A stretch of 64,000 nt of DNA from Aptenodytes patagonicus (taxonomy: Eukaryota; Chordata; Aves; Sphenisciformes; Spheniscidae): positions 15,652,501-15,716,500 of the forward strand of contig NC_134963.1 of assembly GCF_965638725.1 (NCBI RefSeq), written 5' to 3'. The position numbers and the translations under genes are program-made. The notes beneath the pieces are model-generated. The model was not told the origin of the DNA, did no database searches, and worked only from the letters and a program-made list of their open reading frames with translations. This document shows positions 1 through 11,900 of the stretch, in pieces (position 1 is the stretch's first letter; each line of letters starts with the position of its first letter).

Positions 1-1561
1 CTGATGGTTTATGCTGGATTTTAGGTGCACAGCTGTAAGAAATTTTAAAAGACCTGATTTTCTAAGCTAATAGTGTTTTTATTGGTATGTAGATGGTTAT
101 ATAGTAAGCTTTAAAAATAAATATATCTAATCAATCTGAAGTATAAAAGAACAATTTTGTTACAGCACAGTGCCTAATACATTAAAACTTTTTCATCAGT
201 GATACTAAGTGTGCTTTAGATTTGTAATAAAGCTCATCTTTTTAATTAGGTCGGTGTTTCTTTGATAATTGTGCTTGAAGTTGAAGGAATTTTCTGAAAT
301 AGCAAGGTATTTTTTATATTCAGAAGGCTTTACTATTAATGTTTAAAGCTTTGTTCAAGTTGTACATAAATTGTCTAGATGAATTGATCTGGAAATGTTT
401 GGTCTTAATGACTTTAACAGTGGCTGCTATTCTGGAAGAGCAGAATTGGCACTGGTGAAGAGGCAGTTGGTTGCAGAAGGCAGTCGTGCCAACAGCCTGC
501 CTCCAGCAGCCTACAGAAACGGCAACCGAGGTGTCCGCATATAAATATGCCCTAACTCTTCATCGCTCTTCGGGCTGGCTGTAGACCTGATAGCTGAATG
601 TGTAAGCTTATAATTGTTTTAAGGATGGAGAAGGAGATTTGTGTAAACCTTAGTTTTTAAACCCATCTTCCCTTGAATCATTAGTCTTCATTATATCAGG
701 ATATACCGCAAGGTTAATCCAGTCTGTGCCTTTCTTGACGGATGAGCTGTAAGATAGAGGTTGGTTGGACAAATAAGCCTGTTGCTTAGCCAGCCATCAT
801 TTTAAATTTGATTGAGCAGGAGGCTCATTTTTTAAGCCTTGTACATCAAGGAGAATGGCACATCACGTAATCTGAAAAACATACAGTGAGAACCAAAGGT
901 TAGAAACTGAAACCAGATGCATTTGAGAGAGCTGCTGAACCCCTCCTTTCTTGGTATCTTCGAGTCAAGAGTAGACATGGTTTTGGAAGATAAGCGTACT
1001 CAAACACAACGTACGTAAAATACCAAGTCATGCTGGAACCAAGCACATGCTCTTGTTTTGAATACAAGGGCTGGACTTTTATGGCCTCTGATATATTAAA
1101 GATCAAACCTGATGAATTTATGGCCTTTTTAGCTTTAATCATTGTGATTCTTTGAATATTCTCATCAGTTACAGCATGGGTTACATATGAACCATCCTTC
1201 TTCTCCTGCTTCTTTTGAAACAAAAATGTTAAATAATTCTGCCTTTTTTAGACCAATACTAACAATAATACTATCTTCATCTTGCTGTTGGTAGATAGCA
1301 TTTCTAGATTTCCTTCGTTTCTGGTAACTTAAAAGAATGCTCCTACTCTCCATTGTTCTTGCAGGCGTGGAATTTTCTGTGCTGTTTTTTTATTTTTCCT
1401 TATCAGTTTCCATAGTTGATAGATTCAGACTTCTATCAAGTCTTCTAGCTTTTGTTTTTCTTGTTTGTTTAAAATTGGGATTTTGTATCTACTTTTTGCA
1501 TTAATTTTTAGTGAATTAGTGGCAGTTCCAGCTCGATTCTGCTCATAATTTCCTCCTTTTT

Positions 1562-1583
1562 TATATATACACACACACACATA
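1562..1583 (+). repeat. (TA)n(CA)n microsatellite
   Basis: A short TATATATACACACACACACATAC run in the intron upstream of the start-codon exon. Confidence 0.8.
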
Positions 1584-2429
1584 CAACGTCCTTCTGCAGG
1601 CTGTGCAATTTTGAACCAACTTGCAAGCTTCTATATGCTGTTTCTCCCCTACGCCAGGGACATAGAGGCATTTTGTTTATTGTCATGCTCCTGTTTAACA
1701 GAGGTTTTGGGGACAGTCTAATGCTTTCTTCTCATTGATCGTTTTTAGACAGTGGGATGTTTTAGTTTCAGAATATGTGCATCTGCTGCTCCTTTTCCCT
1801 TTGTAAATATTCTGTACAATATACAGGATGTTGTTAGCGCTTCCTGCAGTGGTGGTGTGCGTGTGAGCTGATGGATTCGGAGTGGTTTTCTCTGTCAACC
1901 ACAACACCGATAATTTGAAATATATTTATAAGTAAGGTGACATATGAACTGAGAACTGACTGAACTCGACTGATATTTTTGTTTGTATCTTTTATGTGCT
2001 GTAGACTGCAAAACCCGTAAAATACCTGAATGAATCCTTTTTTTTTTTAAACGTGAAGAACCTACCTGAATTTAAAAAATTGAATATAAGATAAATCTCA
2101 AAATCAAATTGTAACTCCTGTATTCACTTCAATCATTAAGTTCCTAATAGGGTCAGTTGCATAAACTTCAAGACTGTATGCTCTTTAATATTTCCAGAAA
2201 ATTTGCAGATGATAAAAGATCGGGGGGTTGTTAGATAGTGGAGAGAGCAAGTTGCTAGTGTATAGTGATCTGGAGCTCTTGGAAAGGTCAGTGCAAGAAA
2301 ATGGATGTTTTGATACATCCATGGACATAGAAAATGAGTCATAACTATAAAATGAGGCATTCTGTCTGTATATGAATTCTAACTCATATGCCATAGTTGA
2401 AACAAGATTACTTCAGGAGGATCCGACAG

Positions 2430-2495
2430 CCTGTGTTACATAACAGGTCAGACTAAATGATCACGTTGATCCCTTTGGTTTTATAACCTATGTAT
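2430..2495 (+). mobile_element. Old CR1-type LINE 3'-end relic
   Basis: The block ggtcagactaaatgatcacg / ttgatccctttggttttata resembles the ancient sauropsid CR1 tail GTCAGACTAGATGATCA...GGTCCCTTCTGGCCTTA. It is diverged and truncated, and was recognised by eye only. Confidence 0.55.
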
Positions 2496-2847
2496 TTGTG
2501 AATCACCATCTGCAAATGACTTGGGCGAAAATTCAGGTTGATCTAGAAGGGTGGACGTGTTTTAATTTAAATTATGTAAACAGTGGTCTAATGGCTGCAT
2601 TCAGACGAGTATTCTCCCAGCAGTACATTCAAAGATGACTTTTCAGAATGAACAAAAGGAGCCAGACACATTTTGAAACAACTTTGTTTCGCAGGAGAGT
2701 TAGTTTATATGGATTTCATCTTTTTGTAATTACTGTTTGCTTGCAATTTTCCAACAGCTGAAGTCTCAGTCTTTAAAAGTTAATTTGTATTTATTTCCCA
2801 AAAGAAAATTGATTTAACTTCATCATTGTGCTTTTCTGGTTTTCTAG

Positions 2848-2928
2848 ATTTTAATAGTAAGTGAAGAAGAGCCTCAAAGTATTGTGAGTAAAGACGAGGA
2901 TTTCTCCTCCTATCCAGGGCCTGTCATG
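2848..2928 (+). CDS. MTMR3: MTMR3 exon carrying the start codon at its 3' end
   Basis: Acceptor AG is at 2846-2847 and donor GT at 2929-2930. The ATG is the last codon of the exon (2926-2928) and reads directly into [11 protein letters not shown] of the next exon. G at -3 and, after splicing, G at +4 give a good initiation context. The upstream 78 nt have no in-frame stop and no other ATG, so they are treated as 5' UTR, although they could be coding if an upstream exon supplied a start. Confidence 0.88.
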
Positions 2929-5900
2929 GTAAGCAAAAGGGGTTTGTAGGGTCTGTAACAGAGCAGAATAGACGCAAACATTAGAGAATTAATGTTGACA
3001 TGTGGGGTTGTTGAATTTTAAGTGTAGCGCTAGGCTAGGCTAGTGCTTTTTTCCTAATACTATTGCAAGTCTGCCTTTTCTTTTTTATGACTTTATTAAT
3101 CAGGCTGCAGGAAGGAAACCTGTTTCTCATATCATATTTAGTTGTTTGAGTGCTTGTCTTTGAAAGTTTAGTAACTTCAACAAGTTACTGATACCTGAAT
3201 TCTCTAAACACTTCATCCTGTTTGAGCTTTTCATTGGTCATTGATAGCTTGGTATGTGGTGAAGAAGGCAGCAAGTGACAGCGCTGAAGTTAACTGTAAC
3301 GCTTTGTTTCTCAGGATGAAGAGACTCAGCACAGCCTTGAATGCATCCAGGCTAATCAGATTTTTCCCAGGAAGCAGCTGATCCGAGAGGATGAGAACCT
3401 TCAGGTAATCACCATGCTGCTCCTTGCCAGTTAAGATCACAGTATCTCTAGTTGACCTATGTATTCTCTGGCATCTCCCGTAGAATTTTCATTCGCAGTT
3501 GAACACAGTAATAGGAGAAACACATTTTCTTTTTAAATACTCGTGTACTGTTGGTAGGACAGAGAACTTGTGCGTTGTATTACAAGAGACTCCTTAGAGT
3601 GTCTGAAAAATATAGCCATTACTTGTGTAGTAATTTCAAGTGCTAGGTTTTGTCCCATAGTTTAGAACTTTGTTTTTTTAAAAAAATAACACTAAGCTAG
3701 TTAAATACTTCCATTACTTCTTGTTACTGAGAAGCCAAGAGTCGCAAAAAATGGATATTTTTTGGTTTCTTAATTTTCCAAAGTTCCTTTGGAAACCAAT
3801 TTAGTTCAAATGATTTATCCATGTAGACACTCTTATATCAACTGAAGAGGTAGTTTGTTTCATTTTAATAGAAAATATTTTTAATTGATTTAAGCTAAGT
3901 TGGTGTAAAAGCAGATTATTTTCAAGTTGAGCATTTACACTTTTCACCCAGCTCAGATAAATTTGGCTTAAGTCACATTTTTAATTAAACAGTTGCAATT
4001 TTTATGTGCAGTGTAACACGACTGCAGGTTTTCTAACTTTATAAAACAGCAGCAGGTCATGCATTTTCATAATTGCAGTGAGAAATACGAAGCAAAAAGT
4101 ATGATTTGTCCAACTGACTTCAGCTGTGTAGCACTTAGGTATTCAGTCCAAGCTGGTTGCCTGAGCTTGCTTAGTGAATATTGGGGACCAATAGCATAGA
4201 AGATTATTCATCTTATGTTTTGCCTACTTTAGGATGAATTTAATAGCATTATGGAAATGCCACTCTCCATTAAGTAAGGAGCAAGAGCATAAGTCAAGGG
4301 GTTGGTCAGACTGCTTGCCAAAATGTGAGGGTATTTTGCTCAGATTTTTCATAAAAATTCATTGTTTTCCCTGACCAAGCACTTACTACTCAGGAAAATT
4401 AAGAGAAAATGAGGAATCATTTTTAAAAAAGGCTACAATTAACCTCTGAACCAACCTTACCCAAGACTTTCCTTCTTAGCAGTAATAGCTAGGCTGAATT
4501 CTCAGCAGTGTTTCATTTTGATTTTATGATGTTGTGTGCTTGAGTGTATGCTTACAGGAGGTACATATTTTTGGTAAATGGTTTCTGAAAGGTTTTTCTT
4601 GCTGTTCTGAAGGTCCCGTTCATTGAACTTCATGGCGAGAGTACGGAGTATGTAGGACGAGCAGAGGATGCCATCATTGCACTTTCTAATTACAGGCTTC
4701 ACATCAAATTCAAGGAGTCTGTTGTGAATGTAAGTGTTATTCATGCTACTATGGCAACACAGGTATTCTGAACTCAATCCAAATAAGAGAATTTAGGATA
4801 AAAGTACGGTGATCCTGCCTTTTAAGGTTAGTGGTAATGAAAACCTCTTTATGATGTTCAAATCACATTTTTCAGGGAGAACAGATAACATGTTTAGGCA
4901 TCAAAAGATGACTCAGCACCTCTGAAAATCAGGCTTCGTAAGGAAGCCTCACATCACTCAACTTTACGTTCTCTTTACAGCTGGCTGTGTCAGCCGTTTG
5001 TTCTCCCTAAGCTCTGTATATATTCAGTAGAGAAATCAAAGGTCTTCCAAAGGGCTGTTTGGAGCACCTAAGCTAGATTTGTGCCTTTTTTGGAGCTTCA
5101 AAAGGTGGAAGTAGGTCCAGCTACTGAAGTTGCATGGTATGAGTACAGCCACTGATGTAAGAGATCTGTGAATTGGACCTCATCTTCAGATGCCTACGCG
5201 TTTCTTTAAAGAGCTTTACTCTAAGTATCCGTTCTTAAAAATTGTTACATCTCCAGCTACTCATGACCATAGGCATAAATTAAATGGGCATTGTATAGTC
5301 CTTTGCAGTAGTATAATGCTGACATACACTAGTCTTACTAGTTGTAATACCATTTGTGAACTATATAGAATTTGATAGGACATTATACATGGCACAAATA
5401 TTTTTGTGGATATTTGTAATAAAACCAGTACAATAAAATCCAAAGAATCAAAGTATATATATTTTTTTTTTCTCCTGATGATGGGTTTTTTACCAATCTC
5501 TGTATTTCAAGACAAGTCCTGACCCTGGCTAGTTGTTCGCAATTGCTACGTGTCAGTCACAAATCCTGAACTATGCAGTGGTGAGTTAAGTGTAAAACAC
5601 CAAAACTGCATGTTATTCCAAAGCTGGGAAAAGCAAGGGAAACAAAATATAAGAATTGACAAGTGTCCAACACATACATGACTGAGATACATATGACACA
5701 GTGGTCTGGAACATCGGTGAGATCTCCTGTGCACCTAACTGATTTAATTTTTGATGCCATGTTAATCTTAAATTTAAATTGTTTTTATTGTTTTGTGCCA
5801 GAACCGAATTTTTAACTCTGCAAAAATGATATTTACTAAGTGACACTCAATCTTTACTGGTTTATGTTGTCTCTAATCATATAGCTATGTTATCTACAGA

Positions 5901-8900
5901 CTTTGAAATGTGCCTGTGTCATAGTTAGCATTAATCAGTTTGAGTGCTATTTTAGTTCACGAATTGTCAATGTAGTAGGCTGAATAGGCATGTCTGCTAG
6001 GCTGGTGAACATCTGTGTACAGCATTAAAGTGCTAAAATTCATGATGATCTGAGGTTTTTCAGCAAATAATGGTATTATTTCTGAACATGGCAATTACTC
6101 AAAATGATGGCAAAAAATTTATGATGACAAAAATTTAATTGGAAATTTAAGGGCTATTGTCTTCCACTGCTGACGGTACAAAGGAGAAGGTACAAGCCTG
6201 TGCATATGCAGAGGTAGCATAACTTTACTTCTCACTTCTCTCATTCTGTAGTCAATCCTGAAGTATAACTTGAGGCTTAAAAGTTAAGCTGTAAGTGCCA
6301 CCACGCATCAGAATGGCAACCAGGGGTCAGCTAGGTGCTGGGATGCCTCAAGTGCAGTCCAGCCAGGCGCATCTCTGCATGCTGCTGGCAACAGAGAGAA
6401 GATGCATTACGAGGCATGTGTTTTATAGGATTCCTTTGCTGCTTTGTGACACAAACATGAATTCTAGGGCTGAATTCTGCCGAGGGGCCTGCTACGCTAA
6501 ACCCATATTGTATTACTTACTGTTAGATTCTTTTTTGTTTAATTCAGTGTCTGAATGTTGTATGAAATTGGCAACTAGAATTGACAAAAGCAAAGGACTG
6601 AATATTTAAAAACAAGGAGCTGAGACATGAGAAACAAGAGTAGCCCTAGAAATCAAGAGTTTGTCCTGGGGAATGCCAGGAAATGATAGAGTTACTTTAT
6701 TAGAGAAGCCACTAATGCATGTACTGCACTTACTGTCATACCTGTCCTTAGGATAATTGGGGGTATTAATTTTTAAGAATTTTCAATTTAATATTTTTGA
6801 GCAGTAACAAGAATTGATGTTTTCTTAAATGATCATCTTTCTTTGTGTTCAGGAAAGAGTCCATAAAAGTTTGGCAATATTGCCATGTTAATTTTGCTTC
6901 CCTGACGTTCATATCCAGTATTCTGCCCTCTCACTCTGTCTGATATCGCCAAGGTTGTTATTCCTGCTTCATATGTCATCATTAACTGGGAAGATTCAAT
7001 TAGGTAGTGTATGAGGTAGAGCAGAATATAGATTATTCTTCTGTAACCGTATATGACCATCACTAATAACGTAGTATGAACTCTACTGGAATCCAAGACA
7101 GACAGGATTTGGAATATCTTTAAGGATAAAGCTTACTTGCAATAATTAGGAACCATACTTAAATTGTTAAAATTTGGAGTGTGGTTATTGTTGATCAAAA
7201 TTATTGATCAGATGATGATTTTCTAAATTAAATCTTCACTGAGTAATTTTTGATTGAGTTCATCTTGATTCTTTCCTTCTGTTTTTATATTGCTAGAGCT
7301 GTTCAGAAAACACCTGTAAGGAGACCTTTTTAAAAATGTATAAATGTTTACTAACGTTAGGAGTTGAGGTTTTTTTTATTACTTTGAATGGTTTTCATAA
7401 GAATCACTATCCTGACTAAGTCCAGCCACACTAATGACCTTGTCACCTCAGCGGAGAGAAGTACTTCTGCGTAAGAAAGAGGATTCTTAGCGAATACCTG
7501 TACTACAGTACTTGTGAAACGAATTGATTCCCTGTGTCTGAATGTGCAGCTGTTCTATGCAGGCATCTCCTCCTGAAGCAGGTGGGATATTCTCATGGTC
7601 CTCCAGCGAAAGCAGTAGGCATGTCAACTGCTTGCCCCTTAGTAAAGGCAACTGCGTGAAGGAAATGGAATCCAGTTAAAAATGGATTCCTGGTCTTTGG
7701 TTTTTTTTTTTTTACCTCACTGTTCTCTTTTTGTTTACAATTCAATAGAGCGGCTGTCAAAATGATGCTTGTGAAACCTCAGTAAGTAGCACAATGCTGC
7801 TACATCACTTGCTGCACCTGTGCTTGAAAAGAAATACATTTAAATGTATTTCTTAAATACATTTAAATGTAAGTTGATAATGCTCACATTGCAACACTGC
7901 AGAAAACGGCTGTATGCTTAAATCTTTTCCATGGATAATTTCCTAGATCACAGTAGTAATAGGAACGTGGTGTTTTAAATGCAAAACCAAAAGATCCAGT
8001 AGACCATGAATAAATTGGAGGGATTATGACATTCAAAAGTGTTGACTTACATTTATCCATGGGATAAAAATGCAGACGCAACAGTGATCTCTCAGTGCAC
8101 ATGGGAAGTTTGGTTCCCAGGCCAATCTCTATTGATTGCCTTTCCTTAAGAAAATTTCGAACTTTGCAGCTGGTGAGTGTTTCTGTCTAATCATTTTTCT
8201 CCCTGTAAGCTAATTGCATTTATGGAAGAATTAAAATTTTAGTGTCTTTTATGAAACTATGGACTTGTATGTAGCTTCTTTCAAATAGTAGATTTTGGAT
8301 GCAATTAAAAAAAAAAAGTCATGCTGGCAAGATGAGAGAGACTTTCAGTCTTGGTGATTAAGTGAGTTTTAGTATGAGCTTTCACTTGCTTGGCCTTTAA
8401 TGGGAAAATGGTTGGTTTGGTGTCTTCCTTACATAGGTAGCACAGTTGTGGTTCATCTGTGCTGAACAGTAGCTTAGGCCTTGTTTCGTTCTCAGGTCTT
8501 GATGCTCAAATTGTTCACGCTGCATGCATGTTAATTGTGAAAGCAGAGGCGTGACTAAATGATTGCCTTCAAGACAAAACCTAAGTGTAATTAGTTGTAA
8601 TTAAAAGCAAAATTTGCTTCAGGTACTCCTTGTAGGTTATATGAACAGGATTGCACCTGGGGGGATTCACCTCTCTCCACCTAGGAGAGTCCTTGAAGAC
8701 CTTCTGAGCTGACCTTGCATCCTCAGTTCCTCCATATGTCCTGTTATACCATGCTTCAGGACATACAGCACGTAGCCTTGGCCTCGTGCTGTTTAAGGGA
8801 ACCAGTCTGTAACATAACCCTGACATTATTTCATGCTCTGAACTGGGAAAACAAGAAGAAAGTACTAATTACAGCTCATGGCCCCTGGATGCCACGTGGT

Positions 8901-11900
8901 GTCCTGGAGAGGCTCAGGCCAAATGGTATACAGGGTGGAGTATATAGCATAGCCACTCGTGAAGGGGCTGGCTTACAGCAGCCTGGCCGTGGTCCACTGC
9001 ACACCACTTGGCGCTGTGGTCAAGGATTGAGCCATGGGGTGGGTTGTTTCAGCAGCGTAAACATAACTTGGGCTTTTTCTAACTACAGAGGTATATTTCT
9101 CTAAATATATCTTGCGCTGCTGTTAAATAACAGACAGTTCCAGTAATTAAAATAATGTAAAAAAAATTTTCCAAAAGAAAAAGTTTGAGTTGTAGAATGT
9201 TACTGTTGTTTAAAATGAGGTAATTTTAAAGAAGAGACAATCAAGAGGCAGATACTGCCAGAGTACGATGCTCTAGTACTCTCTGTAATGCTATATGATT
9301 GGCCTTGGATAACAATGCATGTTTATTCTTATAAAAGCAAAAATGATTGCTTCTCCACTGCTTTATTTCGATAGCCATTATTATATGGTGAAGTGCCTGT
9401 AAATAGAATTGATGTCTCTTTCAAGAGCAAGCTAACTGCACTGGGTGTCTGACTTTCTGCATGCATCAGCCTGAAAAACGTAACAATGAAAATGGAAGGT
9501 TATCAGTGGGAAAGAATGGAGAATGAAGGCAGATAATGTTACAGAGTTTTACTGGGAGAATAATAATGGACAGGAAGGAGATTGAAAATGCAAGGGGATC
9601 AGAGGACAGATTTTTATGACTAGAAAAGAAAATTAAAAAGATTGATATGAAGGTTGTCCTGAAGAAAACCCAGCAGATTCTAAGGAAATAGATGGTGAGC
9701 CGCATGGAGACTGTCAAGAGAAAAAAGAATGGCTGTTGAGCAGAGGGCAAACTGAAAGGGCGTAGAACAGAGAGTGACTTTGAAAGAAGGAAATTAAAAA
9801 TAATGCGGGAGTAGAAGAATACTTAGTATGTCATTAGAGTGCAGACAGGAGGAAGAGGGGCCAGAAGCAGGCTGCTAGGAGGAGGGAGCAGGTGAAGAAT
9901 GGCTTAAATGAAGATGGACATGGGAAAAAATGCAATAAAAGAGGGGTTTTTGGGAAAAAAAAATATTAACAGACAAAGCAGCATTTGACTAAAACAGCAA
10001 GTCTTCTAGAATCTTAACTCATTTAGTTGGGGAAAGGTACCTTACTTTCCATGTTGGTGCCGTGTAATTCAATGGTAGATTTAAATAATTTATTGGGTGT
10101 ATGTGAGGCTGTCCAGTCGGGATGAAGGAATGGAAGATTCTCCGGTCGGAGGTCCATTCCAGTCCCTTAATTTATTAGGCAAAACTATCACAACAATTCA
10201 TCTACCTTGCAGACTAGAATCAAGTAGGAGAAGGCGTGGAAGAAATTAGCAGTTAAAAAGATTAACTATAGCAACAGTACATCTGATCTTGTCTGTAATG
10301 CATTTAAATACTCTGTTACATTGGTATTTCAGTCTATCAGCACCTTCACTGTACTTATTCCCTGCAGGTGACACTGCAGTCAGTTTGAGCTTAAGGATGG
10401 CAAATAAAGAGGGGGCTTATCGCACAGGAGGGAATCCTCATTTCATGTCCCTCTTCATGTTTCTAGTTACGTAATTGATATTAGACTATCACAGATCTTA
10501 AAACAGTAATGATGCTGAAAACATGGACCAAAATTCAAGTTCCAGCTTTATTTGAATACCCAAACTACTGGGCTGTCCAGTCAGACACCATCTTGTCTAG
10601 TCTCCTTGCGCATGAATTTTCTGTTCTTTAACGGTCCGGTTACAACAAAAGGAACAAACAATAACGTACCTGTACCAGCCTGGCTGGTCATGGGAGATGA
10701 GGGTTGGTACTTTCTCCAGCTAAGGAGAGTCCAGCACCGCTTCTTGGTTGCGGTCTGCCAAGAGCAAGGATAAGGGTTGAGTATTAAGACAATACCTGTC
10801 TGTTGTATTTTGGGAATTGTGAGCTCTGGGCAATTATTTGAGCTTTTGCATTCAGAAGAGGACTCTGGACTCCAGCTTTTAAGTTGGCAGGGAAGCGGGA
10901 AGCGCAGCTGTGAGCTGCGTGCCTGCCTTCCCAAGAGACATGAGGGTTTTGATCACTCTCCTGGGCACAGCATTTACCATTAGCTTTCTCTAGGCATCTT
11001 TATGCTCAAAGTAAGTTTTCCCGTTCTTCCTATTTCTGAGACATCTCCTTCCCTTGCCTACTGTTTTTAGTTCCATTTCCTTTTTTCATTCCACTGAAAT
11101 CAGGTACTTTTTAAGCTTTGTGCTGCCTGAATAGAAGCTGTCTTGATTTCTCACCCCAGATCCTTGATTGGAGGTGACCTTCAAGGGCTTGCCCAGAGTC
11201 ATATGGAAAGGCACTGGCAGAGCAGGGTCTTACAGCCACATCTCGTAAGCCCCAAGCCAGAACTTAAACTGCTGGATCATACTCCTCTGATGGCAAAGAT
11301 GATAACAGAGTATTTGAATGTTTCTCTGATACCCTTTGCATTGAAGGATCTCAATGGCAGAGGTTTTGTTGCCTTGTGTAATGTTCAGTATAAGCTAATA
11401 AACAAACAGTCTTACTCTTCATGTTTATTATAGGTATTAGCTAAATCCTCTGTGTTTGGAATTTAGACAGTTATGTGTGAGATTAGTTGAATACTAACTT
11501 TTATTCATTTAAGACAATGATTTACATTTGTCTGTCTCGGGTAAAGGTCCAAAAATATTAATGAAAACTAATATTTTCATCTTGTGGTTTCTTCTTATCT
11601 TTAAAGGTACTTGCATGTGCTTACATGTTTTGCCTGATCAAGCTTCTGCTAGTTACATGTGCCATAAAACATAAGTGCATATAACTGCACCTTTAAAAAT
11701 GAATGATTCAGCATTACTACTCTAAATACGGCGGCTGTGATCACGAGTGTTGATCTAAACAGGCCAAATGGTTTTTCCCTGAAGAGGAAATACGGGATAT
11801 TTCCATATACCAAGCATCTAGACTGCAGCAGTCTGTTAAGGGGTATCTTGCTTAGCAGTTCGTTTTTGATGCCAACAGCTAGAATTATAGTCCCAAGATC

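Larger units (their letters stand above)
1..2847 (+). other. MTMR3 5' intron (window start to start-codon exon)
   Basis: AT-rich with no splice-supported coding exon. It contains the TA/CA microsatellite and a CR1 relic. No CpG island or promoter is seen, so the MTMR3 promoter lies further upstream. Confidence 0.7.

Noticed and set aside
8715..9104. 129-codon plus-strand frame in intron 3
   Set aside because: No recognised domain, no supporting splice sites, and exons 3 and 4 join in phase without it.
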